From Sulfolobaceae archaeon (GTDB lineage Archaea > Thermoproteota > Thermoprotei_A > Sulfolobales > Sulfolobaceae), in assembly GCA_028277025.1 (NCBI GenBank), contig JAPYVG010000002.1:1-64000 (forward strand): a stretch of 64,000 nt of DNA, read 5' to 3'. Below are positions 8,872 to 18,204 of this stretch, one piece after another. The translations under genes were made by a program, and so were the position numbers. Below the pieces are notes generated by a model, which saw only the letters and a program-made list of their open reading frames with translations, did no database searches and was not told the origin of the DNA. Each line of letters begins with the position of its first letter. The stretch's first letter is position 1.

Positions 8872-9846
8872 ATGGTAAAAGGGCTCGTAAGATTTAGAAT
8901 AGGAATGATCTTAGCTACAATATCTACGATAGTTCTTGGTTTCTTGGTGGTCTATGGACTTCTGGGATACTTTTTCGGTTTTTCAGAGACTCCTTATTTG
9001 GTAACTGGTGCTCTATCATTTGTAGTTATAATTACGTTAATCCAATGGCTTTTCGGCCCCGCGATAATAAAAAGCATATATAGGTTATACGAAGTCACCC
9101 CTTCAGACTCAACCTACGGTTGGTTATATAGTTTAGTTCAAGAAGTGGCATATTATAATAAACTTGATATGCCTAAAGTATATATTGCAGATGTTCCGTT
9201 TCCTAATGCTTTCGCATTTAGTAGCCCCCTTTATGGCAAAAATGTAGCAGTTACTTTACCCCTTTTAAGAATATTAAACAAGGAAGAGGTTAAAGCTGTT
9301 CTAGGGCATGAGTTAGGGCACTTAAGGCATAAGGACACAGAACTACTTTTAGCTGTTGGCCTGATCCCGACGCTATTATATTGGTTAGGTTACTCCTTAT
9401 GGTGGAGTGGAATACTTGGTGGTGGAGGCGGAAGAAACAGTGAGAATAACGGTACTTTATTCTTGATAGGGATAGCCCTAATAGCATTGAGTTTTATATT
9501 CAATTTATTTGTATTGTTCCTCAATAGGATGAGAGAAGCGTATGCGGATATTAATTCTGCTTTAACAGTACCAGATGGGGCTAGGAATTTACAGACAGCA
9601 TTAGCTAAAATAGTTTTATATACAGATCCAAGAATAGTCCAGAGAGCTAAGAAGAGCTCTCACTCCTTAGGGCAGATGCTGTTCTTTGCTCCTCTTCAAA
9701 AAGAAGATATAGACTATTACGATGTTCAAACGTTAATAGAGCAGTGGAGGCACGAGAAAGTGGGAATATTTAGTGATTTATTTAGCGACCATCCGCATCC
9801 ATCTAAAAGAATAAAACTATTAGACAAGTTCATTCAAACTCAATAG
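8872..9846 (+). CDS. htpX: HtpX-type M48 zinc metalloprotease
   Basis: This is a membrane-bound peptidase that degrades damaged membrane proteins in other organisms. Two N-terminal transmembrane helices (about residues 8-32 and 40-62) are followed by the zinc motif GHELGH with His146, Glu147 and His150. A second pair of helices lies around 160-215, and the third zinc ligand is in EAYADINSA near residue 223. The 324-aa length is normal for HtpX. A glycine-rich loop (GGGGGR) separates two of the helices. The start at 8872 is supported by a TATA box 26 nt upstream. The last 17 bases overlap the convergent GMP synthase gene. Confidence 0.93.
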   Translation: MVKGLVRFRIGMILATISTIVLGFLVVYGLLGYFFGFSETPYLVTGALSFVVIITLIQWLFGPAIIKSIYRLYEVTPSDSTYGWLYSLVQEVAYYNKLDMPKVYIADVPFPNAFAFSSPLYGKNVAVTLPLLRILNKEEVKAVLGHELGHLRHKDTELLLAVGLIPTLLYWLGYSLWWSGILGGGGGRNSENNGTLFLIGIALIALSFIFNLFVLFLNRMREAYADINSALTVPDGARNLQTALAKIVLYTDPRIVQRAKKSSHSLGQMLFFAPLQKEDIDYYDVQTLIEQWRHEKVGIFSDLFSDHPHPSKRIKLLDKFIQTQ

Positions 9847-10939
9847 TAGCTGGAGGTTTTGTAGTGATATCATAAACTACTTCTTTTATATAATCTGATA
9901 TCTGAATTATTTTTTCACCAATTCTCTTAAGTATTTTGAAGTCTATTTTTGCAAAATCTGCGGTCATAAAGTCTGAAGTATTTACGGCCCTTATCGCTAT
10001 GGTATATTTACCACTCCCTTTCTCCACAACGGGGATAACCACATGTGTTACATCACTTGCTGTTATTTTTTCCATATACCCTCTCAGCTCTTCATAACAC
10101 TCAGTATTGCATTCAATTTTTGCAACTTTACCATAAGCCCTTACATCTCCCTTAACACCAGTAGCCTTAACGTTATATAACCAAGTCTTACAGTTTACGG
10201 GTGAATCTACGAACTCTCCGTTACTTTCAAAGATTACTGGAAAATATTGCGATATATTTAAACTCCCTAATTCTTCCTCTACTATTGTCGTAGCTTTTCT
10301 AACTATCTCTAATTTTTCTCTCGTAAGTTTTCCCACAACTCTGACTAATAATCCCGGTCCGGGGAATGGTTGTCTTTGGTAAATCTCTTTGGGGAGACCA
10401 AGGTATTTTGCTAGTTCTCTTACCTCATTCTTATATAAATCTGCTAAAGGTTCAACGACTTTAAATCCCCATTCCCTTTCAGTATCGATACCTAGTTGGA
10501 CTAATACATTATGTTGTGTTTTTATTCCCCCTTGTGTCTCAACCCAATCAGCTGCTATAGTTCCTTGTATTAAGTATTTCGCATCGTATTGTTTAACTAT
10601 CATAGACAGAGTATCGTAAAATAATGATCTGAACTTCTTTCTTTTCTCTTCAGCATCAGAGTACCCTTCTAATTCAGCTATAAACTTCTGACTCACGTCA
10701 ACGATCTCTAAAGGAAGCAAACCCTTTAACATATCCTTTACTTTTTTTGCTTCATTTTCCCTCAAGAAACCCGTATCTATCATTACTGGAATTACTTTGT
10801 CTCCTAAAATTTTGTAAGAAAGCACTGCCGCCGTAGTGCTGTCAACTCCTCCGCTCACCGCAGCTATAGCTTTTCCATCAATTATCTGTCTTATTTGTGG
10901 AGAAATCTCATCGATGAAGGCTTTAGGATCAAACTCCAT
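9830..10939 (-). CDS. guaAb: GMP synthase, ATP-pyrophosphatase subunit
   Basis: This subunit uses ammonia from a separate amidotransferase to convert XMP to GMP. It contains the PP-loop SGGVDST at residues 29-35 and the C-terminal GMP synthase dimerisation domain ending KPPATIEFE. Archaea generally split GMP synthase into two polypeptides, and no glutaminase subunit gene is adjacent here. A GTG at 10975 could add 12 residues, but TTTTAAA at 10964-10970 (minus strand) is 26 nt from the ATG at 10939, so the shorter 369-aa product is preferred. Confidence 0.93.
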   Translation of the reverse strand: MEFDPKAFIDEISPQIRQIIDGKAIAAVSGGVDSTTAAVLSYKILGDKVIPVMIDTGFLRENEAKKVKDMLKGLLPLEIVDVSQKFIAELEGYSDAEEKRKKFRSLFYDTLSMIVKQYDAKYLIQGTIAADWVETQGGIKTQHNVLVQLGIDTEREWGFKVVEPLADLYKNEVRELAKYLGLPKEIYQRQPFPGPGLLVRVVGKLTREKLEIVRKATTIVEEELGSLNISQYFPVIFESNGEFVDSPVNCKTWLYNVKATGVKGDVRAYGKVAKIECNTECYEELRGYMEKITASDVTHVVIPVVEKGSGKYTIAIRAVNTSDFMTADFAKIDFKILKRIGEKIIQISDYIKEVVYDITTKPPATIEFE

Positions 10940-10963
10940 TAAGATATTTATGTAAAATCTAAG

Positions 10964-10970
10964 TTTTAAA
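10964..10970 (-). promoter_or_regulatory. TATA box of guaAb
   Basis: TTTAAAA read on the minus strand is centred about 27 nt upstream of the ATG at 10939. It decides between that start and the upstream GTG at 10975, which would overlap the TATA box itself. Confidence 0.5.
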
Positions 10971-10992
10971 TTCACCGTCCTTATTTACTTAA

Positions 10993-12363
10993 TTATGTAA
11001 AAAGCGAGCTAATAGTTTCAACGTCTACGTATTGTTTTAAGATCCTAGCAACTCTGCTTACCTCTTCTTGTATCTCCTCTTCTAAAGTCCCACTATTTAT
11101 CTTAATTCCAAACAATTCGTTCAACAACTTCTTTCCGCTCTCTGAATACAACGTGCCATGAATACTAAAACCCAACTTGTTGCCTTTAAAAGCACCATCT
11201 GGTATATTTACTTCTTTATTCCCCCTCCTTATTATTGTAAATAATGGTTTTTCACCCAAATAATCTATTCTTCCCCTCCTTATCTCATAACCTTTAATTC
11301 CGTTATCAGTTACAGATAACGTTGTCACTTTCTCACTTTCATATACAGTTCTTATGCTAAAGAATCCGAGTCCAGTAATTTCAGACCCCGTTTCTAGCCC
11401 TCCTACGTCAATCATTTCCTTACCCATTATCTGGAACCCTCCACAAATTCCTATTACTGGCTTTTTCTTCAGTAACTCATAGAATCCCTTCTCTAATAAC
11501 CATTTTAGACTGGCTAAGGTATCCTTACTCCCCGGTAAAATTATAACGTCGCTTTTCTCAGCTTCCCTAGGTTTTTTGACAAACTTAACTATCACATTAG
11601 CCTTCATAAAAGCGTTGAATTCATTAAAATTGCTCATATAAGGATATGCGATTACTGAGACCTCTATTTCGCCTTCGCCTATATTGTATACATTCATTGA
11701 GTCCTCTGGCATGATTAACGGAGTATCGAAATAAGGTAAATAACCTAAATATTTCATTCCAGTCCTTTCCTCAAGCCATTTAATAGCAGGTTCAACAAGT
11801 TTCTCATCTCCCCTAAGTTTGTTTATTATAAATCCTTTTAAGTTCCCCCTAATTGAAGGAGGTAATGTATAATATGCTCCTAAAGCAGAGGTGAATGCTC
11901 CTCCTCTATCAATGTCCAGTACTAAAATTATAGGGATATTGAACTCCTTAACGATTTTTACAAGTGTAATATCTCTGTCGAGGAAATTAGGTTCTATTCC
12001 TCCGGCGCTTTCAATCACCATATCTGATTTAACTAACTCTCTAACTTCTTTCCAAAATTCTCCTATTCTTTCATAGTACTCCGATGCCTTATAAACTCCT
12101 TTGGGTCTTCCCATGAATACTACTTCTATCCCCTTACTACTGGGTTTTAGGAGTATGGGGTTCATATATCTTTGAGGTTTTAACCCGTTCCCCATTGCCT
12201 GATATGCTTGAATAAATGCTATTTCCCCATCATCTTCTGTAGGATAACTATTTAATGACATGTTCTGTGCCTTAAATGGTTCGGCCTTAAGTAATCTTAC
12301 TAGGCCGGCAGTTATTGTTGATTTCCCTGAATCACTCATTGTAGAAGCGATTAAAACTGTCAT
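10993..12363 (-). CDS. cbiP: cobyric acid synthase
   Basis: CbiP/CobQ amidates the side chains of adenosylcobyrinate a,c-diamide using glutamine and ATP. The N-terminal dethiobiotin-synthetase-like P-loop is TMSDSGKST at about residues 8-16. KAQNMSLNSY follows, and a class I glutamine amidotransferase domain with the nucleophile elbow GICGGFQIMG lies in the second half, with a later His in FSIHGTLY. The 456-aa length is slightly short of typical bacterial members but all domains are present. It is divergent from cobS with start codons only 17 nt apart, so cobalamin genes are arranged back to back. Confidence 0.94.
   Translation of the reverse strand: MTVLIASTMSDSGKSTITAGLVRLLKAEPFKAQNMSLNSYPTEDDGEIAFIQAYQAMGNGLKPQRYMNPILLKPSSKGIEVVFMGRPKGVYKASEYYERIGEFWKEVRELVKSDMVIESAGGIEPNFLDRDITLVKIVKEFNIPIILVLDIDRGGAFTSALGAYYTLPPSIRGNLKGFIINKLRGDEKLVEPAIKWLEERTGMKYLGYLPYFDTPLIMPEDSMNVYNIGEGEIEVSVIAYPYMSNFNEFNAFMKANVIVKFVKKPREAEKSDVIILPGSKDTLASLKWLLEKGFYELLKKKPVIGICGGFQIMGKEMIDVGGLETGSEITGLGFFSIRTVYESEKVTTLSVTDNGIKGYEIRRGRIDYLGEKPLFTIIRRGNKEVNIPDGAFKGNKLGFSIHGTLYSESGKKLLNELFGIKINSGTLEEEIQEEVSRVARILKQYVDVETISSLFT
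12349..12357 (+). promoter_or_regulatory. TATA box of cobS, inside cbiP
   Basis: GATTAAAAC is centred 26-27 nt before the ATG at 12380. It lies within the first codons of the opposing cbiP gene. Confidence 0.5.
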
Positions 12364-12379
12364 TCGTATGAATTTGTGT

Positions 12380-13129
12380 ATGAGGGTTTTAAAAGGGATA
12401 CTTGCCCAAATTTCTTTTTTTACTATAATACCATCGGTTAGAAACGTTACACTTGAGGAGATAGCGAACTATGCTTTTTTATCCCCTTTTATAGTAGGTT
12501 TTATTACTGGAGTCATAGACTATTTTTTCTTAAAAATTACCTATCATATTTTAGGTACTACAGCCTTTCTTCTTTTGATCCCAGAGGTTGAGATAATAAG
12601 GGGGTTTCATCATCTTGATGGGTTATTAGATTTAGGTGACGCATTAATGATCAGAGATTACGAAAAAAGGCTAAAAGCGTTACACGACGTACAGATAGGT
12701 GCTGGAGGAATAGGATTATTTCTGGTTTACGTAACATTGTTTATTGTAGCTGTACTCAACTTCAACCTTTCAATTTGGCCTTTAATTTCCGCCGAGATTT
12801 TAAGTAGGGTTGATGCGATTTTACTTCTAGGTACTATAAAACCTATACGGGAAAGTTATCTAGGCAAAGTATTCCATGAAAGGATAGGGAGGAAATGGGT
12901 AATTACGCTTATTTTATCTGTCTTCTTTTTCCCTCTTTCAATTTTCTTCTTTCTACTATTTTTAGCGACTCTTGCTGTATATTCGCTTATTGCCCTTAAG
13001 GTTTTAAGGGGATCTTCAGGTGATTTAGCTGGAGCTGTGATAACTTTATCATTTCCAATATACTTACTAGGTCTTGAGAAGTCTTGCTCTTATTACTTTA
13101 TCTCGCTATTATTATCGACCTTTCATTAG
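12380..13129 (+). CDS. cobS: adenosylcobinamide-GDP ribazoletransferase (cobalamin synthase)
   Basis: CobS joins adenosylcobinamide-GDP to alpha-ribazole in the last steps of nucleotide loop assembly. It is an integral membrane protein with several helices. The family signature GFHHLDGLLDLGDALM occurs at about residue 73, with the His/Asp residues that bind Mg2+, followed by HDVQIGAGGIG. The open frame continues upstream of 12380, but the TATA box at 12349-12357 fits a leaderless transcript starting at the ATG at 12380, giving 249 aa, close to the family length. The downstream cbiB starts 46 nt before its stop. Confidence 0.9.
   Translation: MRVLKGILAQISFFTIIPSVRNVTLEEIANYAFLSPFIVGFITGVIDYFFLKITYHILGTTAFLLLIPEVEIIRGFHHLDGLLDLGDALMIRDYEKRLKALHDVQIGAGGIGLFLVYVTLFIVAVLNFNLSIWPLISAEILSRVDAILLLGTIKPIRESYLGKVFHERIGRKWVITLILSVFFFPLSIFFFLLFLATLAVYSLIALKVLRGSSGDLAGAVITLSFPIYLLGLEKSCSYYFISLLLSTFH
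12387..12394 (-). promoter_or_regulatory. TATA box of cbiP, inside cobS
   Basis: The palindromic TTTTAAAA, with flanking CCCTTTTAAAACC on the minus strand, is centred 26 nt before the cbiP ATG at 12363. It lies within the first codons of cobS. Confidence 0.55.
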
Positions 13130-14016
13130 GCGAGCCCCCGGTCTTTATTCATCCGGTAGTATGGACTGGTAAGATTTCTGGGAAGTTAATTAGACCGTAT
13201 AAGGGGAAGTTATACGGTATGATTATGTGGATAATTTCCGTTATACCAGTCCTTATACTATTACTTTTGCCCTTGGAGATCCCTTGGTTTATTGTAAAAA
13301 TAATAGTCTTATCAGTATTCTTAAAGACTACTTTTTCAATTAAAATGTTATACAATTTAGTTAAGAAGTCAATCCCGGTAACTCAAGAGAGTAGAAAATA
13401 TACTCAACAATTGGTTAGAAGAAACGTTTATGAACTTGACGAGCCTCACGTTATTTCTGCTGCTATTGAATCCCTATTTGAGAGCTTAGTTGATGGTATA
13501 ATTTCTCCCCTGTTTTGGTTTCTCATATTGGGTTATCCCGGGGCTATATTACAAAGGTTAAGTAATACTATGGACAGTATGGTTGGTTATAAAACTCCGG
13601 AGTTAATAAACGAGGGCTGGTTTTCGGCTAAAGTTGACACAATACTTAATTATATACCAGCAAGGTTAACGGCAGCTTTTATGTACTTAGCCGGTTATAT
13701 GATGGGGCTAAAAGCGGAAAGGTTCTCAGAGATTATAAAAAACAGTGGTATTGAAAGCACGAATGCTAGGTATCCTATTGGTGCAGCTTCTTCTGTTCTT
13801 AAAGTTAAGCTGGAGAAATTAGGTTATTATTCCGTTGGTTACTGGAAATTACCAACGGAAAAAGATCTAACTAAAGCTCTAAAATTATTCAAACTCACAC
13901 TCTTTCTTTTCCTTCTCGTCCTCTCAGTCATATATTATTACCTTTATGGCGTTTCCTTCCTTAGCTACCCTTACGGCCTCATTGAACTCATCTATTCTAA
14001 ATTTATGGGTAATTAA
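13084..14016 (+). CDS. cbiB: adenosylcobinamide-phosphate synthase
   Basis: CbiB/CobD attaches the aminopropanol arm to cobyric acid. It is a membrane protein with the family motif DLSLGEPPVFIHPVVWTG near residue 12, an ESLVDGIISPLFW segment, and YKTPELINEGWFSAKVD at about residue 170. The start is a TTG at 13084 overlapping cobS by 46 nt; no later start keeps the conserved DLSLGEPP. The hydrophobic C terminus extends 93 bp into the convergent alcohol dehydrogenase gene, an unusually long overlap for this window. Translational coupling with cobS is likely. Confidence 0.9.
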   Translation: MLLLLYLAIIIDLSLGEPPVFIHPVVWTGKISGKLIRPYKGKLYGMIMWIISVIPVLILLLLPLEIPWFIVKIIVLSVFLKTTFSIKMLYNLVKKSIPVTQESRKYTQQLVRRNVYELDEPHVISAAIESLFESLVDGIISPLFWFLILGYPGAILQRLSNTMDSMVGYKTPELINEGWFSAKVDTILNYIPARLTAAFMYLAGYMMGLKAERFSEIIKNSGIESTNARYPIGAASSVLKVKLEKLGYYSVGYWKLPTEKDLTKALKLFKLTLFLFLLVLSVIYYYLYGVSFLSYPYGLIELIYSKFMGN

Positions 14017-14943
14017 TTTCGTGACGTCTATTTTCTTCTCTGCAATAACTTTCAGTGCTTCTTTAGTATCTTCCTCAACAGCGGCATTACTAGTGATTAT
14101 TGAAATCTCGTTATTCAATAACTCGCTTATATCATAGTTCAGAATGGTTCCCTTATATGGTACTCCGAAAAGTAGTACATATCCCCCTTTTCTTACCGCC
14201 ATGAGTCCAGAAATAATTGCTGAAGGCGAACCGGATGCTATAATGGCTATATCAACTCCTCTACCGTCTGTTAATTTCTTCACCTCTTCAGGTACGTTCG
14301 TCTTCCTAGCGTTAAGTGAGTAATCAGCTCCAACTTTAATTGCGAAATCCGTTCTGAAATCTGCCACGTCAGAGGTTATTACGGTTGAAGCTCCGTTAAC
14401 TTTAGCCATCATTACATGTAATAACCCCATAGGGCCTGCACCCACTACTAGTACGCTATCTCCCTTATTTATCCTAACCCTTCTCTGGGCTCTAATCACG
14501 GTAGCTAATGGTTCTATAAACGCCCCTTCGTCAAAAGATACATTATCTGGAAGTAATAATACTCCTCCCCTTAAGACGTTCCAGGCAGGTACTCTGAAAT
14601 ACTCCGCAAACCCCCCGGGGTAAATATTAGTTTTCCTATAATATGGGCACATCGTAGGGCTTCCGTGGGTACAGTAATAACATTCATAGCATGGTACGTG
14701 ATGGTGTGCAAACACTCTCTGACCAGGTTGTAAGAAATCAACGCTAGATTCATCTATTATCCCAGCCGGTTCGTGTCCTAGTATCGGCTGAGATGCGGTA
14801 TACTGCCCGCAAATTTTTTCAACATCAGTACCACAAAGTCCGCAAGCTTTCATTTTAACTATTACATCACCTCTCTCTTGAATTGTGGGCTTAGGGATTT
14901 CCTTAATTACCGCTTTACCATTTTCAAGTAGTACAGCTTTCAC
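13924..14943 (-). CDS. zinc-dependent medium-chain alcohol/polyol dehydrogenase
   Basis: This is an MDR-family NAD(P)-dependent dehydrogenase. The catalytic-zinc Cys is in ACGLCGTD (about residues 33-40) and the GHEPAG His-Glu pair is near 57-61. A structural zinc site is formed by the four cysteines of CYECYYCTHGSPTMC (about 85-99). The nucleotide-binding Rossmann motif is VLVVGAGPMG (about 165-174). The 339-aa length is normal. Substrate cannot be read from sequence; threonine, sorbitol and aliphatic alcohol dehydrogenases all share this layout. The 3' 93 bp are antisense to cbiB. Confidence 0.88.
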   Translation of the reverse strand: MKAVLLENGKAVIKEIPKPTIQERGDVIVKMKACGLCGTDVEKICGQYTASQPILGHEPAGIIDESSVDFLQPGQRVFAHHHVPCYECYYCTHGSPTMCPYYRKTNIYPGGFAEYFRVPAWNVLRGGVLLLPDNVSFDEGAFIEPLATVIRAQRRVRINKGDSVLVVGAGPMGLLHVMMAKVNGASTVITSDVADFRTDFAIKVGADYSLNARKTNVPEEVKKLTDGRGVDIAIIASGSPSAIISGLMAVRKGGYVLLFGVPYKGTILNYDISELLNNEISIITSNAAVEEDTKEALKVIAEKKIDVTKLITHKFRIDEFNEAVRVAKEGNAIKVIIYD

Positions 14944-15066
14944 AAGGTTTCTTTCTCAGACTTTAATTTAAGCGTGTCTATCTCAGTTTTTATTAACCCC
15001 CTTCGGAATTTCAAAATTTTCATATATGTTGAAAGATATATAGTAATACTGAGTAGTAAGTCTTAA

Positions 15067-15576
15067 ATGAATATTTTCATTTTACTCCCTCTATTATATG
15101 TAATATTTAAGAAAATAGGTTATCGCAAAGCTGTCAAGCTATTTGAGGTGAATGGATTAAAAGTTTATGTAATTGCGAGTAATGAAGTTAATGCTTTCGT
15201 AGACGGTAAAAAATTATTCATTACTAGAGGGGCACTGAACCTTTCAGATGATGAAATTGAGGTTTTACTTTCTCATGAACTCTCACACGTGGTTTTACAT
15301 CACTCTCGATTTAACATACTCCTCACTTTTCTAATTTTGTTTACAGTTTCAGTTATAGCTCAATTTAGCTTGTTTTTGTCTTTTTTAGTTTTACTACTTT
15401 CATTGTTTATTCAGAGGCATATTAGGAGAAGGCAAGAAGTAGAGGCTGATCGTTTAGCTTCCCTTGTAGTAGGTAAGGAAAGGTTAGCGAGTTTAATAAG
15501 GAAATATGATAATCCAAACTCGAGCCTTTTATCCACTCATCCGCCTTTATCGGAGAGGCTTAGGGTATTAAGTTAG
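15067..15576 (+). CDS. short M48-family metallopeptidase
   Basis: This is a 169-aa relative of HtpX with the zinc motif SHELSHVVLHH (about residues 74-84) and the third-ligand motif EVEADRLAS near residue 126. Two hydrophobic helices (about 91-120) lie between them and one lies at the N terminus. It ends in STHPPLSERLRVL, matching the family's C-terminal HP..R motif. It is about half the length of the HtpX at 8872, so it represents the minimal catalytic core. No partner gene is evident. Confidence 0.85.
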   Translation: MNIFILLPLLYVIFKKIGYRKAVKLFEVNGLKVYVIASNEVNAFVDGKKLFITRGALNLSDDEIEVLLSHELSHVVLHHSRFNILLTFLILFTVSVIAQFSLFLSFLVLLLSLFIQRHIRRRQEVEADRLASLVVGKERLASLIRKYDNPNSSLLSTHPPLSERLRVLS

Positions 15577-15608
15577 GTTTATTTACTATATCTTCACAAT
15601 CTTCTATT

Positions 15609-17723
15609 GTGTATATCGGAAAGCCTATCAAAAGAGTTGAGGATTATAAATTTATAACAGGTAAGGCAGTTTATGTAGATGACGTAGAATTGCCAGGTAT
15701 GTATTTCGTAGCTTTTCTTAGGAGTAAATATCCCCATGCTAGGATAAAGATAAAGAAAACTCAAGGTGTTTTCACAGGGGAAGATATAAACCCAGGGAAA
15801 GATTTTCCAATAGCATCTAATGAAGTGACTTACGTTGGTCAACCTATAGCTGCCGTAATAGCTAAAGACCGTTATGAGGCTTATGATATTTTGGAAAGTA
15901 TTGAAGTAGAATATGAACCTCTTGATTACGTATTAGACCCGGAGGAAGCTCTTAAGGACAATGTGAAAGTATATACTAAGAATTCCTCTAACGTGGTATA
16001 TCACGATCTTTGGAAAGGTGGTGATGTAAGTAAGGCGTTCAGTGAGGCTGATCTAATTATTAAGGATAAGTTATATAATCAGAGAGTTATTGCGTCGCCT
16101 TTAGAAACTAGAGGTGCGGTTGCCTATTATGACGGTTCTAAGCTGACTTTTTATTCCTCAACACAATCAGCTCATTATTTAAGAAGGAATTTAGTCTCGT
16201 TTTTAGGGATTGAAAACATCAGAGTTATTCAACCAGATGTTGGTGGTGCATTTGGTAGTAAGATAATATCTCATCCAGAGGAATATGCCTTAGCTAAATT
16301 AGCACTCATTACTAGGAAGCCTCTTAAATGGATTCCCACCAGAAGTGAAGAAATGCAGAGTGCTGGACATGGAAGGGATAAATCGTTAGAGTTCGAAGTT
16401 GCAGTCAAAAAAGACGGTACTATTTTAGGGATAAGGGGTAAACTCATCGCAAATCTGGGTGCACCGTATTTTGATGCAAATGATGACGAGTTGGGTAATG
16501 TGAAGAGCACTGTTAGAATGTTACCGGGGATATATAAGTTAGTAGGGGCTGAGGTAGATGTTTACGCAGTAAATACTAATATAACTCCCACACAGTCCTA
16601 TAGAGGTGCAGGTAGACCAGAAGGAATATATTTTATTGAAAGAATTATAAATATTGTAGCTAATGAGTTAGGAATTGACCAATATGAGATAAGGCTCAAA
16701 AATGCCATAGATTCTCTCCCATACAAAAATCTGTTTGGCGTTAATTACGATAGCGGTGACATTAAGAGAATGCTGGAATTAGGAAAGAGGTATTATGATC
16801 AGCTAAAGGCTCATGGTTGTGTTGGTGTTTCAACTTATATCGAGATTACAGCTTTCGGCCCCTGGGAGGTCGCAAGAATCTTTGTTAAAAGTGATGGTAA
16901 GATAATTTTAGTAACTGGTACTGGTCCTCATGGACAAGGTGATGGGACTGCTTTTGTTCAGATTGCTGCAGACGTGCTTGAACTCCCCATGGAAAAGATA
17001 GAGGTAAGATGGGGTGATACTGAAATTATTGAAGACGGTATAGGTACTTGGGGTAGTAGGACTGTAACCATTGGCGGTTCTGCTGTTTTATTGGCCTCAG
17101 AGAAATTGAAGAAGAAATTAATAGAAATAGGGGCTAAGTTGCTTAACGCTGATGTTGAGGAGGTTGAATATTCTAATGGTAATGTGAGGCATAAGAGGTC
17201 TGGTAAAGTTGTAAGCTTTAATGAGATAGTAAGTAACGCGTATAAAATGGGTGAAAGCTTGGATTTTACTGCGGTGTATAATGTTACTTCACCTCCAACT
17301 ACTCCATACGGGGTACATTTAGCTTTGGTTGATGTTGATGAGACTGGAATTGTGAGGTTGAAAAAGTATATTGCAATCGACGATGTGGGTAGGGTAATTA
17401 ACCCCTTGTTAGCTGAGGGCCAGGCGATAGGTGGGATTGTACAAGGTATGGCTCAAGCTTTGCTTGAGGGTGCGGTGTTTAATGATGAGGGGAATTTAAT
17501 TACATCTAATTTCCAAGAGTACTTATTGCCCACAGCTGTAGAAGCCCCTGAAATTGAATGGCATTACGTGACTTTCGGTCTATCTCCTCATCCAACGGGT
17601 AGTAAAGGTATCGGGGAGGCTGGTGCTATCGCTTCAACTCCGGCTGTTATGAATGCTGTTGAAAATTGTGTTAAAAAGAGACTGACCAAAATGCCAGTAA
17701 GGGCTGATGAGCTGGTGAAATGA
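15609..17723 (+). CDS. molybdenum hydroxylase large subunit (aldehyde oxidoreductase type)
   Basis: This is the molybdopterin-binding catalytic subunit of the xanthine oxidase/aldehyde oxidoreductase family, the same family as the Sulfolobus glyceraldehyde oxidoreductase CutA. The motifs are GGAFGSK at about 212-218, SYRGAGRPEG near residue 333, and the catalytic Glu670 in GSKGIGEAGAIAS. The SYRGAGRPE loop lacks the active-site Cys of CO dehydrogenases, pointing to aldehyde or purine-type substrates. It starts with GTG. No FAD (medium) or 2Fe-2S (small) subunit gene lies next to it, so it must borrow partners encoded elsewhere or act differently. Confidence 0.88.
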   Translation: MYIGKPIKRVEDYKFITGKAVYVDDVELPGMYFVAFLRSKYPHARIKIKKTQGVFTGEDINPGKDFPIASNEVTYVGQPIAAVIAKDRYEAYDILESIEVEYEPLDYVLDPEEALKDNVKVYTKNSSNVVYHDLWKGGDVSKAFSEADLIIKDKLYNQRVIASPLETRGAVAYYDGSKLTFYSSTQSAHYLRRNLVSFLGIENIRVIQPDVGGAFGSKIISHPEEYALAKLALITRKPLKWIPTRSEEMQSAGHGRDKSLEFEVAVKKDGTILGIRGKLIANLGAPYFDANDDELGNVKSTVRMLPGIYKLVGAEVDVYAVNTNITPTQSYRGAGRPEGIYFIERIINIVANELGIDQYEIRLKNAIDSLPYKNLFGVNYDSGDIKRMLELGKRYYDQLKAHGCVGVSTYIEITAFGPWEVARIFVKSDGKIILVTGTGPHGQGDGTAFVQIAADVLELPMEKIEVRWGDTEIIEDGIGTWGSRTVTIGGSAVLLASEKLKKKLIEIGAKLLNADVEEVEYSNGNVRHKRSGKVVSFNEIVSNAYKMGESLDFTAVYNVTSPPTTPYGVHLALVDVDETGIVRLKKYIAIDDVGRVINPLLAEGQAIGGIVQGMAQALLEGAVFNDEGNLITSNFQEYLLPTAVEAPEIEWHYVTFGLSPHPTGSKGIGEAGAIASTPAVMNAVENCVKKRLTKMPVRADELVK

Positions 17724-17724
17724 G

Positions 17725-18204
17725 ATGCAGAGGCACATTTTATCTGAAAAGGATGTTAAACAATTTATTAAAAGGGTTAAGGATAAATATGGCTGGGAAA
17801 TTAATGGGAAGATAGAACTAGGTAAAGAGAAAAAAGAGGTTTATTATTTCATCGATGGATTACTTTCGTTCTTTTCAGAAGACTTAATACCTACCATTTG
17901 TTTTATACAGAAATACAAAGTAATTATGCCATCAGTCACTGTTGACGAGGGTGCAGTGAAGCATATTGTTAATGGTGCTGATCTCTTCGTACCCGGTATT
18001 GTGAGTTATGATTGTGAATGTAAAGAGGGTGATATTGTTTTGGTGAAGACTAGGACGGGGTTGCCTATTGCTGTAATTAAGGTTCTCATGAATAAGGAAA
18101 AGGCGATGAGTGAGAAGAGAGGGAAGTTTGGAATAAATTTACATTATGTAAGTGACAAAATATGGGATATGTGCAATGCTGGGAGTCGTAATTCCAACCT
18201 ATAA
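17725..18204 (+). CDS. PUA-domain RNA-binding protein
   Basis: The 159-aa protein ends in a PUA domain (about residues 70-150), shown by MPSVTVDEGAVKHIVNGADL followed by FVPGIV and GDIVLVKTRTGLPIAVIKVL. The N-terminal 65 residues resemble the pre-PUA part of archaeal MCT-1/Nip7-like proteins. Such proteins bind structured RNA or the small ribosomal subunit, though the exact role is not known to me. It follows the hydroxylase gene by one base and overlaps the next gene by 28 bp, so the three may be co-transcribed. Confidence 0.8.
   Translation: MQRHILSEKDVKQFIKRVKDKYGWEINGKIELGKEKKEVYYFIDGLLSFFSEDLIPTICFIQKYKVIMPSVTVDEGAVKHIVNGADLFVPGIVSYDCECKEGDIVLVKTRTGLPIAVIKVLMNKEKAMSEKRGKFGINLHYVSDKIWDMCNAGSRNSNL

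Noticed and set aside
13149..13355. minus-strand open frame of 68 codons inside cbiB
   Set aside because: It is antisense to a well-supported membrane protein; the opposing frame of hydrophobic codons often stays open by composition.
16271..16510. minus-strand frame of 79 codons in the molybdenum hydroxylase gene
   Set aside because: It lies fully within a conserved gene, has no promoter of its own and a Ser/Leu-rich shadow composition.
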